Positions 36,157 through 48,870 are shown, numbered from the stretch's first letter. The stretch: DNA of 64,000 bases from Streptomyces gelaticus (GCF_014649535.1 NZ_BMTF01000007.1:306134-370133); one strand, 5' to 3'. The notes: a model not told the origin generated them from the sequence alone. Numbers and translations are program-made.

Positions 36157-39100
36157 ATGCAGCCCCGACATGGTTCTCGCAAGAGACAGAGCCGTACGGC
36201 CGCACTGATCGCGGCTTCACTGGTCCTGGTCGTGACCGCCCCCGCCGTGGCCGCCGCGCAGCCGGCCACCCCACAGGAAAAGGGCCGGCCCTCTTCGGGG
36301 GACCGGACGTTCAGCTCGTCCTTCGAAGCAGACGAAAAGCAGCCGGACTGGCGCAACACCGTAGAAGAAGGGCCCGACGGAAAGAAGCGGTCATCGGGTG
36401 TCGACGGCGGCTTCTCCGCAGGAATACCGGGCAATGTGACCGACAAGGTGACAGATGTCCGCGCCAGTGGTGAGAACACCGGTGGCGGGGAGGTCAAGGA
36501 GAACCTGATCGACGGGGAGTCCGGCACCAAGTGGCTGGCCTTCGAACCCACCGGCTGGGTCGAGTTCGATCTCGCCGAACCGGTCAAGGTCGTGACATAC
36601 GCGCTGACTTCGGCCAATGACCACGCCGAGCGCGACCCGAAGGACTGGACCCTCCAGGGCTCCGCCGACGGCAAGGAGTGGAAGGACCTCGACTCCCGGA
36701 CCGGCCAGACCTTCACCGAGCGGTTCCGGACGAAGTCGTACGACTTCACATCCGACACGGCATACCAGCACTACCGCCTGCGGATCACGAAGAACAACGG
36801 CGCCCCGGACGCCACCCAGCTCGCCGATGTCCAGTTCTCCGACGGCGGCACCTCGGCCCCGGCCCCCGAAGAGATGCGCAGCCAGACCGACCGCGGCCCC
36901 TCCGGCTCCCCCACCGCGAAGGCGGGTGCGGGCTTCACCGGCAAGAAGGCCCTGCGGTACGCCGGTACGCACAAGGCGGACGGTCGGGCGTACTCGTACA
37001 ACAAGGTCTTCGACGTGAACACGGCTGTCACCCGTGACACCTCACTGTCCTATCTGGTCTATCCCCAGATGGGCGAGACCGATCTCTCCTACCCGGCGAC
37101 GCATGTCGCGGTGGACCTGGCGTTCACGGACGGCACGTATCTGAGCGAACTGCGGGCCACCGACAGCAACGGCGGTCTGCTGACCCCGCAGGGCCAGGCC
37201 GATGCGAAGCGGCTGTACGTCAACCAGTGGAACAAGGTCGAGTCGGCGATCGGCACGGTCGCGGCCGGCAGGACCGTGGACCGGATCCTGGTGGCATACG
37301 ACTCCCCCAAGGGCACGGCGAAGTTCCAGGGCTGGATCGACGACATCGAGATCGCCCCCGAGGCACCCGAGGCACCCGAGGCACCCGAGAAGCGCCTCTC
37401 CCATCTCTCCGACTACGCGTCGACGGTCCGCGGCACCAACTCCAGCGGTGCCTTCTCCCGGGGCAACAACTTCCCCGCCACCGCGGTCCCCAACGGCTTC
37501 AACTTCTGGACCCCCGTCACCAACGCCGGTTCCACGAGCTGGCTGTACGACTACGCGCGGGGCAACAACGACGACAACCTGCCCACCCTCCAGGCCTTCA
37601 GCGCCAGCCACGAGCCGAGCCCCTGGATGGGCGACCGGCAGACCTTCCAGCTGATGCCGTCGGCGGTCGCCGGTACCCCGGACGCCTCCCGCAAGGCGCG
37701 TGCACTGCCGTTCCACCACGAGAACGAGACGGCGAAGCCGCACTACTACGGTGTGACGTTCGACAACGGTCTCAAGGCCGAGATGACACCGTCCGACCAC
37801 GCGGCCCGGATGCGGTTCGCCTACCCCGGTGACGACGCGAGCATCGTCTTCGACAACGTCTCCAACGACGGCGGGCTCACCCTCGACCCCGCCACCAGCT
37901 CCTTCACCGGCTTCTCCGACGTCAAGAGCGGCGGCTCGACCGGCGCCACCCGCCTCTTCGTGTACGGCGTCTTCGACGCCCCGGTCACCGCGAGCGGCAA
38001 GCTGTCCGGCGGCGGTGGCGACGACGTCACGGGCTACCTCCGCTTCGACGCCGGCCAGGACCGCACGGTCGAACTGCGCCTGGCCACCTCGCTGATCAGC
38101 ATCGACCAGGCGAAACGGAACCTCGCCGCCGAGATCCCCGCCTCCCGCTCCTTCGGCCGCGTCGCGGACCGGGCGCAGCGGGCCTGGGACGACATCCTGG
38201 GCAAGGTGGAGGTCGAAGGCGCCACGGCCGATCAGCTGACCACCCTCTACTCCAGCCTGTACCGGCTGTACCTGTACCCGAACTCGGGCTTCGAGAAGGT
38301 CGGCGGCAAGGACAAGTACGCCAGCCCGTTCTCCCCGCAGGTCGGCTCCGACACCCCGACACACACCGGGGCGAAGATCGTCGACGGCAGGGTGTACGTG
38401 AACAACGGCTTCTGGGACACCTACCGGACGACCTGGCCCGCGTACTCCCTCCTCACCCCGGACCGGGCCGGCGAGATGGTGGACGGCTTCGTCCAGCAGT
38501 ACAAGGACGGCGGCTGGATCTCCCGCTGGTCCTCCCCCGGCTACTCCGACCTGATGACCGGCACCTCCTCGGACGTCGCGTTCGCGGACGCCTTTGTCAA
38601 GGGCGTGAAGTTCGACGCGGAGGCGGCGTACGACGCGGCGCTGAAGAACGCCACGGCCCTCCCGCCGTCCTCGGGCGTCGGCCGCAAGGGCATGGCGACG
38701 TCGCCCTTCGTGGGCTACGCCGACACCTCGACGCACGAGGGCCTTTCCTGGTCGCTGGAGGGCTACCTCAACGACTACGGCATCGCGCGGATGGGCGAGG
38801 CTCTCCACAAGAAGACCGGGAAGGCCCGGTACAAGGAGGAGTCCGAGTACTTCCTGAACCGCGCCCGGGGCTACGTCCGGCTCTTCGACGACAGAGCCGG
38901 TTTCTTCCAGGGCAAGGACGCCGAGGGCGACTGGCGGCTCCCCGCCCAGAAGTACGACCCCCGGGTCTGGGGCTACGACTACACGGAGACGAACGGCTGG
39001 GGGTACGCGTTCACGGCCCCGCAGGACAGCCGCGGTCTGGCGAACCTGTACGGCGGGCGCGACGGCCTGGCGAAGAAGCTCGACATGTACTTCGCCACTC

Positions 39101-40020
39101 CGGAGACGGCCGGCCCCGAGTTCGTCGGCTCGTACGGCGGTGTCATCCACGAGATGACGGAGGCGCGTGACGTGCGGATGGGGCAGTACGGCCACAGCAA
39201 CCAGGTCGCGCACCATGTCACATACATGTACGACGCGGCCTCGCAGCCCTGGAAGACGCAGGAGAAGGTCCGCGAGGTCCTGAGCCGGCTCTACACCGGC
39301 AGCGACATCGGGCAGGGCTACCACGGCGACGAGGACAACGGCGAGCAGTCGGCCTGGTACCTCTTCTCCTCGCTCGGCTTCTACCCGCTGGTCATGGGCA
39401 GCGGCGAGTACGCGATCGGCTCCCCGCTCTTCGAGAAGACCACCGTCCACCTGGAGAACGGCCACGACCTGGTGGTCAGGGCCCCGAAGAACAGCGCGAA
39501 GAACGTCTATGTGCAGGGCCTGAGGGTCAACGGCAAGAAGTGGAACTCGACTTCGCTGCCGCACGACCTGCTGGCCGGGGGCGGCGTGCTGGACTTCGAC
39601 ATGGGTCCGAAGCCGTCGTCGTGGGGCACCGGCAAGGACGCGGCGCCGACGTCGATCACCACGGACGACAAGGTGGCGTCGCCACGGGCGGACGTGATCA
39701 AGGGCGACGGCGCCCTGTTCGACAACACGTCGGCCACCTCGGCGAAGGTCACCACGGTGGACCTGCCGGTCCCCTCGGCCGCCGAGGCGGTCCAGTACAC
39801 ACTGACGTCGAACAGGGCGGCCGGGGCCCCGGCCGGCTGGGTCCTCCAGGGCTCGTCGGACGGCACGACGTGGAAGGACCTCGACAAGCGATCGGCCGAG
39901 TCCTTCGCCTGGGACAAGCAGACGAGGGTGTTCTCGGTGGGCGAGCCCGGCTCGTACGCGCACTACCGTCTGGTGTTCGCCGGTGAAGGGACGCTGGCGG
40001 AGCTGGAGTTGCTCTCCTGA
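36157..40020 (+). CDS. Secreted GH92 alpha-mannosidase-like glycoside hydrolase
   Basis: A 1287-aa exported enzyme. The signal peptide is basic then hydrophobic (LIAASLVLVVTAPAVAAAQP). An F5/8-type galactose-binding-like domain follows (about 80-210), then a linker with three APE repeats, then the GH92 catalytic region (about 420-1150): NNGFWDTYRTTWPAYSLL, the histidine/Asp loop GYHGDEDNGEQSAWYLFSSL, and GFYPLVMGSGEYAIGSP. A partial second F5/8-like domain closes the protein. GH92 enzymes are calcium-dependent exo-alpha-mannosidases. ATG 36157 has GGAGGA 10 bases upstream; ATG 36127 lacks one. It is divergent from ngcE; the palindrome upstream suggests sugar-responsive repression. Confidence 0.92.
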   Translation: MQPRHGSRKRQSRTAALIAASLVLVVTAPAVAAAQPATPQEKGRPSSGDRTFSSSFEADEKQPDWRNTVEEGPDGKKRSSGVDGGFSAGIPGNVTDKVTDVRASGENTGGGEVKENLIDGESGTKWLAFEPTGWVEFDLAEPVKVVTYALTSANDHAERDPKDWTLQGSADGKEWKDLDSRTGQTFTERFRTKSYDFTSDTAYQHYRLRITKNNGAPDATQLADVQFSDGGTSAPAPEEMRSQTDRGPSGSPTAKAGAGFTGKKALRYAGTHKADGRAYSYNKVFDVNTAVTRDTSLSYLVYPQMGETDLSYPATHVAVDLAFTDGTYLSELRATDSNGGLLTPQGQADAKRLYVNQWNKVESAIGTVAAGRTVDRILVAYDSPKGTAKFQGWIDDIEIAPEAPEAPEAPEKRLSHLSDYASTVRGTNSSGAFSRGNNFPATAVPNGFNFWTPVTNAGSTSWLYDYARGNNDDNLPTLQAFSASHEPSPWMGDRQTFQLMPSAVAGTPDASRKARALPFHHENETAKPHYYGVTFDNGLKAEMTPSDHAARMRFAYPGDDASIVFDNVSNDGGLTLDPATSSFTGFSDVKSGGSTGATRLFVYGVFDAPVTASGKLSGGGGDDVTGYLRFDAGQDRTVELRLATSLISIDQAKRNLAAEIPASRSFGRVADRAQRAWDDILGKVEVEGATADQLTTLYSSLYRLYLYPNSGFEKVGGKDKYASPFSPQVGSDTPTHTGAKIVDGRVYVNNGFWDTYRTTWPAYSLLTPDRAGEMVDGFVQQYKDGGWISRWSSPGYSDLMTGTSSDVAFADAFVKGVKFDAEAAYDAALKNATALPPSSGVGRKGMATSPFVGYADTSTHEGLSWSLEGYLNDYGIARMGEALHKKTGKARYKEESEYFLNRARGYVRLFDDRAGFFQGKDAEGDWRLPAQKYDPRVWGYDYTETNGWGYAFTAPQDSRGLANLYGGRDGLAKKLDMYFATPETAGPEFVGSYGGVIHEMTEARDVRMGQYGHSNQVAHHVTYMYDAASQPWKTQEKVREVLSRLYTGSDIGQGYHGDEDNGEQSAWYLFSSLGFYPLVMGSGEYAIGSPLFEKTTVHLENGHDLVVRAPKNSAKNVYVQGLRVNGKKWNSTSLPHDLLAGGGVLDFDMGPKPSSWGTGKDAAPTSITTDDKVASPRADVIKGDGALFDNTSATSAKVTTVDLPVPSAAEAVQYTLTSNRAAGAPAGWVLQGSSDGTTWKDLDKRSAESFAWDKQTRVFSVGEPGSYAHYRLVFAGEGTLAELELLS

Positions 40021-40097
40021 CCCCGTGAGTTCCGCCTGCGTCAGGGCCGTCGGCCGGTACCCCGCCCCGGGGACCGGCCGTCGGTCCGCTCACGGGG
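40021..40097. terminator. Large stem-loop between convergent GH92 and phosphatase genes
   Basis: CCCCGTGAG (40021-40029) pairs with CTCACGGGG (40089-40097), and an inner hairpin CGGCCGGT...ACCGGCCG (40051-40080) forms within. It occupies nearly the whole gap between two genes that converge, so it is probably a bidirectional terminator. Confidence 0.6.
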
Positions 40098-40116
40098 CGG
40101 CGCGGCTCCCGCCCGC

Positions 40117-40761
40117 TCAGTCGTGTTCGGGGGGCTCAGGTACTGCCCCGGGGACCAGGCTCTCGGGCAGTGTCACATTCCACGCCGTGATGACCGGCTT
40201 CCCGTGCTCGGTGCCGAGCCGGGAGACGGCGCCCGTGGCGAGCTGGAACAGTGTGCCCTCGGCCGGCGTCAGGCCGAGGTAGCGGGCGGTGAGCACGCGC
40301 AGGAAGTGCGAGTGGGCGACGAGCGCGATGTCCTCGTCCGTATCACGGAGCGCCGCCCGGGCGGCCTCGGCCAGCACCCGGTCGGCGCGGGCGCCGACCT
40401 CGGCGGGGGTTTCCCCGGGATGCGCCTCGGGACCGGAGGCGACTCCGTCGGTCCAGAGGTTCCACTCGGGGCGGGTGCGGCGGATCTCGTCGGTGGTCAC
40501 CCCTTCGTAGCCGCCGTAGTCCCATTCGCGCAGCTCGGGCGTGATGCGTGGTGCGGCAAGACCGGCGAGCTCCGCGGTGCGCCGGGCGCGTACGGCGGGG
40601 CTGACGAGGGTCAGCGCGATCCGCCGGTCGGCGAGCAGGGGCGCCAGCGCGCGGGCCTGCCGCTCCCCGGAGGGGGTCAGGGGCAGATCGGTGTAGCTCG
40701 TGTGCTGCCCGGACCGCGACCACTCCGTCTCGCCGTGCCGGATCAGGATCAGCTCGCCCAT
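40117..40761 (-). CDS. Histidine phosphatase family protein
   Basis: A 214-aa cytosolic phosphatase/phosphoglycerate-mutase-like enzyme. The phosphohistidine motif LILIRHGETEWS starts at residue 4; PAVRARRTAELAG gives the second arginine, and IALVAHSHFLRVL the second catalytic histidine. Asp/Glu motif EWDYGGYEG is also present. ATG at 40761 is chosen because the family always begins a few residues before RHG; the longer frame upstream is not supported. It might act on a sugar phosphate or other small phosphate ester; nothing in the sequence narrows this. Confidence 0.88.
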   Translation of the reverse strand: MGELILIRHGETEWSRSGQHTSYTDLPLTPSGERQARALAPLLADRRIALTLVSPAVRARRTAELAGLAAPRITPELREWDYGGYEGVTTDEIRRTRPEWNLWTDGVASGPEAHPGETPAEVGARADRVLAEAARAALRDTDEDIALVAHSHFLRVLTARYLGLTPAEGTLFQLATGAVSRLGTEHGKPVITAWNVTLPESLVPGAVPEPPEHD

Positions 40762-41031
40762 GATGATTCCGCTCTCTCTGTACATGTTGTCGCTGGGTGA
40801 ACCCGCGGGCCCACGATCGCATTCCACCGCGTCGTCGGCAGGCGCGGCTCGCCCTCGGGCGTCCGGGCAGCGGTGGGACATCCACCGGTGGCGCGTTCCG
40901 GGATTCCCGGCGCACTGCGTCCGCGCGCCGCTGCGTTGCGGCGGCCCGGCCCTTCCGGACACCGGCCCGGGCGGCCTTCGTGCAGAGCGTCGAGCGGTGG
41001 AGCGGCAAGTGTTTCACCGGCCGGTCGGCCC

Positions 41032-43902
41032 TCAGGGGCTCTCCGGACCGTCCGGACCGTCCTCATCCGGTGGACTGCCGAGGTCGCGCAGGAGTTCACG
41101 GACCTGGTTCACCTCGGGGCTGAGCACCTGGATGTCGAGGTAGATGCTGAGGGCCTCGCGCAGGACGTCCCTGGCGGATTCGACGGCTTCGGTCGCGCGG
41201 TGGGCCTGGCTCAGATGGACCAGCGTCTCGGCCTCGTTGTAGCGGTGCCCCAGCGCGCGGTTGAGGTCGAGGCTGTGCTGATAGCAGTCGATGGCCTTCG
41301 TGTGTTCGCCGAGGCGGTGGTAGGCGTAGCCGAGGGTGTCCCAGGTGCCGGCCCGGCCTCGCTCGTCGCCCAGTTCCCGCTGGATCACCAGGGCCTCCTG
41401 GCAGCGGCGTACCGATGCCTCGTGGTCCCCGAGCTGGGTGTGGTCCCAGGCCACGGCGTTCAGGGCGCGGGCCCGTCCCGGGAGGTTTCCGGCCGAGGTG
41501 AAATATTCGACGGCGCTGCGGTCGTGCCGCAGCGCGGCGGCGTTGTCGTCCTCGCGCTCGTACAGCCAGCCGACGGCGAGGTGGGTGTGGGCGGCGGAGA
41601 GGTGATCGCCGTTGGTCTCCGCGAGGGCCAGCGCATGGGCCAGTTCCTGGTGGGCTTCCGCGAAGCGCCCGGTCTCCGTGCAGGCCCAGGCGAGCGCGCG
41701 GCGGGACTCCGCCTGGGCGGCCGGATCCCCGAGGCGGACCGCGGCGGCGAGCGCGGTGCTGTGCACGGCGGTGACGTCGGCCCACCACGCCCGGCGGGCG
41801 AGGAAGGTGGTGATCGCCCAGGCCATCCGCCATGCCTGGGCGTCGTGTCCGGCACGTACCGCATGGTTGACGGCCGCGGTCAGCACGGTGTGTTCGCTCG
41901 CGAACCACTCCATGGCCCGGTCGGCGTCGGCGAATTCCTCAAGGCGCGTGCCGTGCGCCGGGGACGTCGGCGCGAGCGGGTCGCGGTGCGGCAGCAGGAG
42001 CCGGTCGGCCGCGTAGGCGGTGTGCGCGTAGTGGTCGAGTACGCGGGTGAGTGCCGCTTCCGCTTCCCCGGCGGGGGCGACGTTCTCCGTCATCTCCAGG
42101 GCGTACGCGCGCAGCAGGTCGTGGCAGGTGAAGCGGCCGGGGACGCGTTCCTGGACGAGGTGGTGTGCCTGGAGGCGGTGCAGCCGGTTACGGAGGCGGG
42201 GAAGCGGCAGGCCGGTGAGGCTGGCGGCGGCGGGCAGGCCGATGTCCGCCCCGGGTGCCTGGGCGAACTGCCGGAAGACCCGGGCGGATTCGGTGTCGAG
42301 TGCGAGATAGGAGGAGGCGAAGACGATCCGCATGTCGCCGTTCGGTTCGCCCGTCTCCAGGGCGTCCAGCGGGGTCGCCGCTTCCCTGAGTTCGGCCGCC
42401 AGGGCGATCAGGGTGAGCATCGGGTCGGTGGTCAGGCGGGCGGCGAGGACGCTGATGGCGATGGGGAGCCCGGCGCAGTGGCGGAGGAGTTCCGTCGCCG
42501 CTCCGGGTTCGGCGGCGATCCGGTCGGAGCCGAGGCGGCGGACGAGCAGATCGCGCGCCTCGGCGGGGTCGAGCGTCTCCAGGGTGAGCTGGGCGGCGCC
42601 GTGGGAGGCGGCGAGGCCGGGCAGCCGGTGACGGCTCGTTATCAGGACCGTACAGGTGGGGCTGCCGGGTAACAGGGGCACCACCTGGTCGGTGTCCCGG
42701 GCGTTGTCGAGCACGATGAGCAGGCGCCGGTCCGCCGTGAGGCTCCGGTACAGCGCGGCCTGGGACTGGGGGGTGGCGGGGAGGCTCCCGGGGTCGGCGC
42801 CGAGGGCTTCCAGGAAACCGCGCATGACCGCGTACGGATCTGCGGGTTCACCGGAGGGAGTGAATCCCTGGAGATCGGCGAAGAGCTGACCGTCGGGAAA
42901 GTGCTCCTGCCAGCCATGGGCCCAGCGCAGTGCCAGCGAGGTCTTGCCGACGCCGCCGGTGCCGCAGATCACTGCGATCGGCACGGTCCCGCCATGCGGT
43001 TCGCCCTGTGGCGCCAACAGTTTGTCCAGGCGGACCAGTTCGCCGTCCCGACCGGCCAGCAGGGGCGGCGGAGCGGGCAGTTGTCTGGGGTGGGTCGTGG
43101 TGGCGTGTGCTGTGGTGGGGTGCGCCGGTTCGGGCGCGGTGTCGCGCGCCGGCGGGGCGAGCCGCGGATCCGAGATCAGGATCTGCTGGTGCAGGCTCCG
43201 CAGCGGCGGCGCCGGGTCGATGCCCAGCTCCTCGACGAGCCGGCGGCTCAGCGATTGGTAGTGGTTGAGGGCGTCGGCGGGGCGCCCGCCGCGGTAGAGG
43301 GCGAGCATCAGCGCTCCGGCGAGCCGTTCGTCCAGCGGGTTGTCCTCGGCGAGCGGGGCCAGCACGGTCACCAGCTCGGTGTGGAAGCCGCGGCGCAGCT
43401 GGAGTTCGCTCCAGTCCAGCACGGCGGCGAGGCGTTCGACCTGCGCCGCCTCGCGCCGGGAGTTGAACCACGGGGTGTCCATGCCGGGACAGAGCTCTCC
43501 CTGCCAGGCCGCGAGGGCCTCCTCGAAGAGGCGCGCCGCCGCCGTCTCGTCCCCCGCGTGCGCGGTGGTCCTGGCCCTTGCGGTGAGGGCCCGGAAGCGG
43601 TGCAGGTCGGCGGCCGTGGCGGCGACGGTCAGCACGTATCCTCCCGACCGCCGCGCGATCGGCGCGTCCTGGCCCGCGGTACGTAACGCGTGGCGCAGCC
43701 TGGAGAGGTAGCTGTACAGCGTCGGCAGGGCGCGTTGCGGGGCATGCTCACCCCAGATCCGGTCCACGAGTTCGTCCGCCGTGACCACCTGACCGGCTTC
43801 GAGGAGCAGCACGGCCAGGACGCGCTGCTGCCGTGCGGGCCCCAGGTCCAGCCGGTGGCCGTCGACGCGGGCCTCGACCCCTCCCAGCACGCGGAACTCC
43901 AC
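41032..43902 (-). CDS. AfsR-like SARP/BTAD regulator with NB-ARC ATPase and TPR repeats
   Basis: A large (956-aa) regulator. Residues 1-85 form an OmpR-type winged helix (GPARQQRVLAVLLLEAGQVV), 90-240 a BTAD domain (WQGELCPGMDTPWFNSRR, LYRGGRPADALNHY), about 300-540 an NB-ARC ATPase with Walker A CGTGGVGKTSLAL and Walker B RLLIVLDNARD, and the rest TPR repeats (YAYHRLGEHTKAIDCYQHSL). This is the AfsR architecture; such proteins activate secondary metabolism or development genes. Of three in-frame GTG codons (43917, 43908, 43902), 43902 has the best ribosome site (GGTGGAG). It is divergent from the CHAP-domain gene, which it might control. Confidence 0.87.
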   Translation of the reverse strand: MEFRVLGGVEARVDGHRLDLGPARQQRVLAVLLLEAGQVVTADELVDRIWGEHAPQRALPTLYSYLSRLRHALRTAGQDAPIARRSGGYVLTVAATAADLHRFRALTARARTTAHAGDETAAARLFEEALAAWQGELCPGMDTPWFNSRREAAQVERLAAVLDWSELQLRRGFHTELVTVLAPLAEDNPLDERLAGALMLALYRGGRPADALNHYQSLSRRLVEELGIDPAPPLRSLHQQILISDPRLAPPARDTAPEPAHPTTAHATTTHPRQLPAPPPLLAGRDGELVRLDKLLAPQGEPHGGTVPIAVICGTGGVGKTSLALRWAHGWQEHFPDGQLFADLQGFTPSGEPADPYAVMRGFLEALGADPGSLPATPQSQAALYRSLTADRRLLIVLDNARDTDQVVPLLPGSPTCTVLITSRHRLPGLAASHGAAQLTLETLDPAEARDLLVRRLGSDRIAAEPGAATELLRHCAGLPIAISVLAARLTTDPMLTLIALAAELREAATPLDALETGEPNGDMRIVFASSYLALDTESARVFRQFAQAPGADIGLPAAASLTGLPLPRLRNRLHRLQAHHLVQERVPGRFTCHDLLRAYALEMTENVAPAGEAEAALTRVLDHYAHTAYAADRLLLPHRDPLAPTSPAHGTRLEEFADADRAMEWFASEHTVLTAAVNHAVRAGHDAQAWRMAWAITTFLARRAWWADVTAVHSTALAAAVRLGDPAAQAESRRALAWACTETGRFAEAHQELAHALALAETNGDHLSAAHTHLAVGWLYEREDDNAAALRHDRSAVEYFTSAGNLPGRARALNAVAWDHTQLGDHEASVRRCQEALVIQRELGDERGRAGTWDTLGYAYHRLGEHTKAIDCYQHSLDLNRALGHRYNEAETLVHLSQAHRATEAVESARDVLREALSIYLDIQVLSPEVNQVRELLRDLGSPPDEDGPDGPESP

Positions 43903-44124
43903 GGCCACTCCACCCACCCCCCGGGCGCGATCCTAGACCGAAGCCAATGGCTCGGAGCAGCTGTTTCAAGCTCTTTCCAAGGTTGCGACAGGGTCGCCGG
44001 AGCACGGTGATGTCCATCCCGTCGGACAGGTTCGGGGACGGGCTCCCGGAGAAGACAGTGAAGCCGGCAGCCGAGGACCCACCTGCCGAGAAGCAGGACA
44101 GCAGCCCGATCTCAAGGAGCAGAC
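43903..44124. promoter_or_regulatory. Divergent promoter region with direct repeats
   Basis: A 222-bp divergent gap. TTTCAAG (43964-43970) and TTTCCAAG (43974-43981) form a direct repeat near the 11-bp period favoured by SARP proteins. No firm -10/-35 was found. AAGGAG before 44125 is the ribosome site of the CHAP gene. Confidence 0.3.
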
Positions 44125-44877
44125 ATGCGTATTCGCCATGCCCTGGCGACGGCCGGCCTCGGCACCGTGCTCACCCTGGGGGTCACGACGTACCCCGCGA
44201 CCGCCGTCCAGGCCGACACGGCCAGTACGGTCGGTACTGCCGGCGCGCTCGGCAACAAGATAGCCGCGCAGGCGCTCGGTCAGTACACCAGCAAGAACGC
44301 CGAGGTGAAGAAGCGCAAGTACGAAGGCGCGGCCAACGGTGTCAACGCCAAGAACAACTGCAACTTCTACACCGGCTTCTGGACCGACCCGCGCAACCGC
44401 CGCTTCGACGGCACGAAGGCCCCGCGCACCGGTACCAACGGCGCCACCTGCGGCACGAGCAAGGGTTACATGTACGTCAAGGGCACCAAGACCTGGACGC
44501 CCGTGAAGTGGAAGTCCCGCGCCTGGTGCTCCGACTTCGCGAAGTACACCTGGTACTGGGGCGGCGCGAAGGTGACGGGGATCAACGCGGCCGCCTCTTC
44601 CTTCCGCAGCTACGGGCTCACCAACCGCACCTGGCACACCCGCGCCGAGGTGGCCAAGAAGAACGGCTACGTACCGAAGAAGGGCGATGTCGTCAGCTAC
44701 GACTGGAACAGGGACGGTGTCATCGACCACGTCGGTGTCCTCACCGCCTACAGCACCAAGTACAAGGCCTACTTCTCCGTGGAGGGCAACTCCAGCGAGA
44801 AGCTCAACTACAAGAACACCAAGCAGTCGGCGGTGTCGAAGTACGTCGTCGGCTACACCTCGCCCAGGGCGCTCTAG
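44125..44877 (+). CDS. Secreted CHAP-domain-like protein
   Basis: A 250-aa exported protein. The signal peptide MRIRHALATAGLGTVLTLGV runs to about residue 35. The C-terminal half fits the CHAP amidase/endopeptidase fold: cysteine in SRAWCSDFAKYTWYWGG, histidine in GVIDHVGVLTAY, and PKKGDVVSYDW before it, as in NlpC/P60-related wall hydrolases. The N-terminal half has two extra cysteines (NNCNFY, GATCGT) that may form a disulfide. ATG is preceded by AAGGAG. Likely role: peptidoglycan cleavage outside the cell; no wall-binding domain is present. It is divergent from the AfsR-like regulator. Confidence 0.75.
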   Translation: MRIRHALATAGLGTVLTLGVTTYPATAVQADTASTVGTAGALGNKIAAQALGQYTSKNAEVKKRKYEGAANGVNAKNNCNFYTGFWTDPRNRRFDGTKAPRTGTNGATCGTSKGYMYVKGTKTWTPVKWKSRAWCSDFAKYTWYWGGAKVTGINAAASSFRSYGLTNRTWHTRAEVAKKNGYVPKKGDVVSYDWNRDGVIDHVGVLTAYSTKYKAYFSVEGNSSEKLNYKNTKQSAVSKYVVGYTSPRAL

Positions 44878-44909
44878 CCGACCGTGCAACGGTGAGCCGG
44901 TACGGGAAA

Positions 44910-44946
44910 GGGCCGCACCCCTTCGTCCTGCGAAGAGGTGCGGCCC
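44910..44946. terminator. Bidirectional terminator CHAP gene / acnA
   Basis: Stem GGGCCGCACC / GGTGCGGCCC (10 bp) continued by CTTCG/CGAAG around a short loop, in the 87-bp gap between convergent genes. Confidence 0.7.
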
Positions 44947-44964
44947 ACTGCCCCGCCGGATCGG

Positions 44965-47862
<2,898 letters not shown>

Positions 47863-48007
47863 TCACCGTCGCACGGTCATGCGCGGGCGCCACCGATCTG
47901 TCTCAGTGAAGGCCGAGTGCGCCCTCAGGACCACCGCCCCGCCCTTCACCGCCCCGACCCCACCACCCCGCCTCGCCGTCCAAGATCACCGGAGGCAGAA
48001 TGCCCGT

Positions 48008-48616
48008 ATGCCGATACCGCATACGCCGAGAACGGCGACCGTCGACGACGCCGCGCAGATCAGCCACTCCCTGACCCTCGCCTTCGACGACGACCCGATG
48101 ATGCGCTCGTTCTTCCCCGACGACTCCTCGCGCCAGGCGTCACTGGGCAGTTACTTCACCACCATCTTCACCCGGCAGTACGTCCACAGCAGCGTGTGCG
48201 AGCGCACCGAGTCCGCGGCGGCCTTCTGGGTGCCGCCGGAGGCGCAGTCCAAGGCCGTTCCCGACGCGGAGACCATCCAGGAACTGCTGAACATCCTCGG
48301 CGACCGGGCGGGGCTGTTCAAGGACACCGTCGAGACGGCCGCCAGGCACACGCCCGAGGAACCGCACTGGTACCTGGCGTTGATCGGCGCCGACCCCGCC
48401 GCCCAGGGCCAGGGCCAGGGTGCCGCCCTGCTGCGCTCCGGGCTGGCCAAGGCCGATGCGGCGGGCCTGCCCGCCTACCTGGAGTCCTCGAAGGCGGCCA
48501 ACCTCCCCTTCTACGAACACTTCGGCTTCACCGTGCGCGAAGAGGTGCAGCTACCGGAGAACGGCCCGACGCTGTGGGCCATGTGGCGCGAGCCGCACCG
48601 TCCGGCCGACGGCTGA
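48008..48616 (+). CDS. GNAT-family N-acetyltransferase
   Basis: A 202-aa acetyl-CoA-dependent acetyltransferase. The acetyl-CoA loop is GADPAAQGQGQGAALL (Q/R-x2-G-x-G/A motif), preceded by the HWYLALIGADP beta strand and followed by YLESSKAANLPFYEHFGF, which is the typical GNAT C-terminal block of the RimI/eukaryotic-like group. ATG at 48008 has GGAGG 12 bases upstream, somewhat far. Substrate unknown. It shares the intergenic operator region with acnA. Confidence 0.85.
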   Translation: MPIPHTPRTATVDDAAQISHSLTLAFDDDPMMRSFFPDDSSRQASLGSYFTTIFTRQYVHSSVCERTESAAAFWVPPEAQSKAVPDAETIQELLNILGDRAGLFKDTVETAARHTPEEPHWYLALIGADPAAQGQGQGAALLRSGLAKADAAGLPAYLESSKAANLPFYEHFGFTVREEVQLPENGPTLWAMWREPHRPADG

Positions 48617-48849
48617 TCGTTGTGGACGTGGACGCCGGCGACAATCGTGGCGACCGCCCTCCCCGCCGGCCCCTCCCCCACCGCCCCCCGTACGGACGCA
48701 CACCGCGCGCGGTCGCGGCGGTCCGAGTGGACCATGGAACGCACAGCACACACCGGACCCGCTCATTCCACCAGGCCCGACCTGCGACTTCCGTGCCGAC
48801 ACGCGCGGGTGTCACCCGAACACCACACCCCGGCACAGGTCCCATCTCA

Positions 48850-48860
48850 TATCTGAGATA
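48850..48860. promoter_or_regulatory. Possible autoregulatory site of the HTH-MurA gene
   Basis: TATCT-G-AGATA, nested in ATCTCA-N4-TGAGAT (48844-48859), lies 10 bp before the start codon of a protein with its own XRE DNA-binding domain. The other bases of the 254-bp gap (48617-48843) show no feature. Confidence 0.35.
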
Positions 48861-48870
48861 ACCTTTCGTC

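Noticed and set aside
37362..37388. Tandem GAGGCACCC repeats in the GH92 gene
   Set aside because: Only three 9-bp copies coding an Ala-Pro-Glu linker; an ordinary interdomain spacer.
37042..39963. A 973-codon minus-strand frame opposite the GH92 gene
   Set aside because: Antisense shadow; composition (Val/Arg/Asp/His-rich) is not protein-like and GH92 motifs are on the plus strand.
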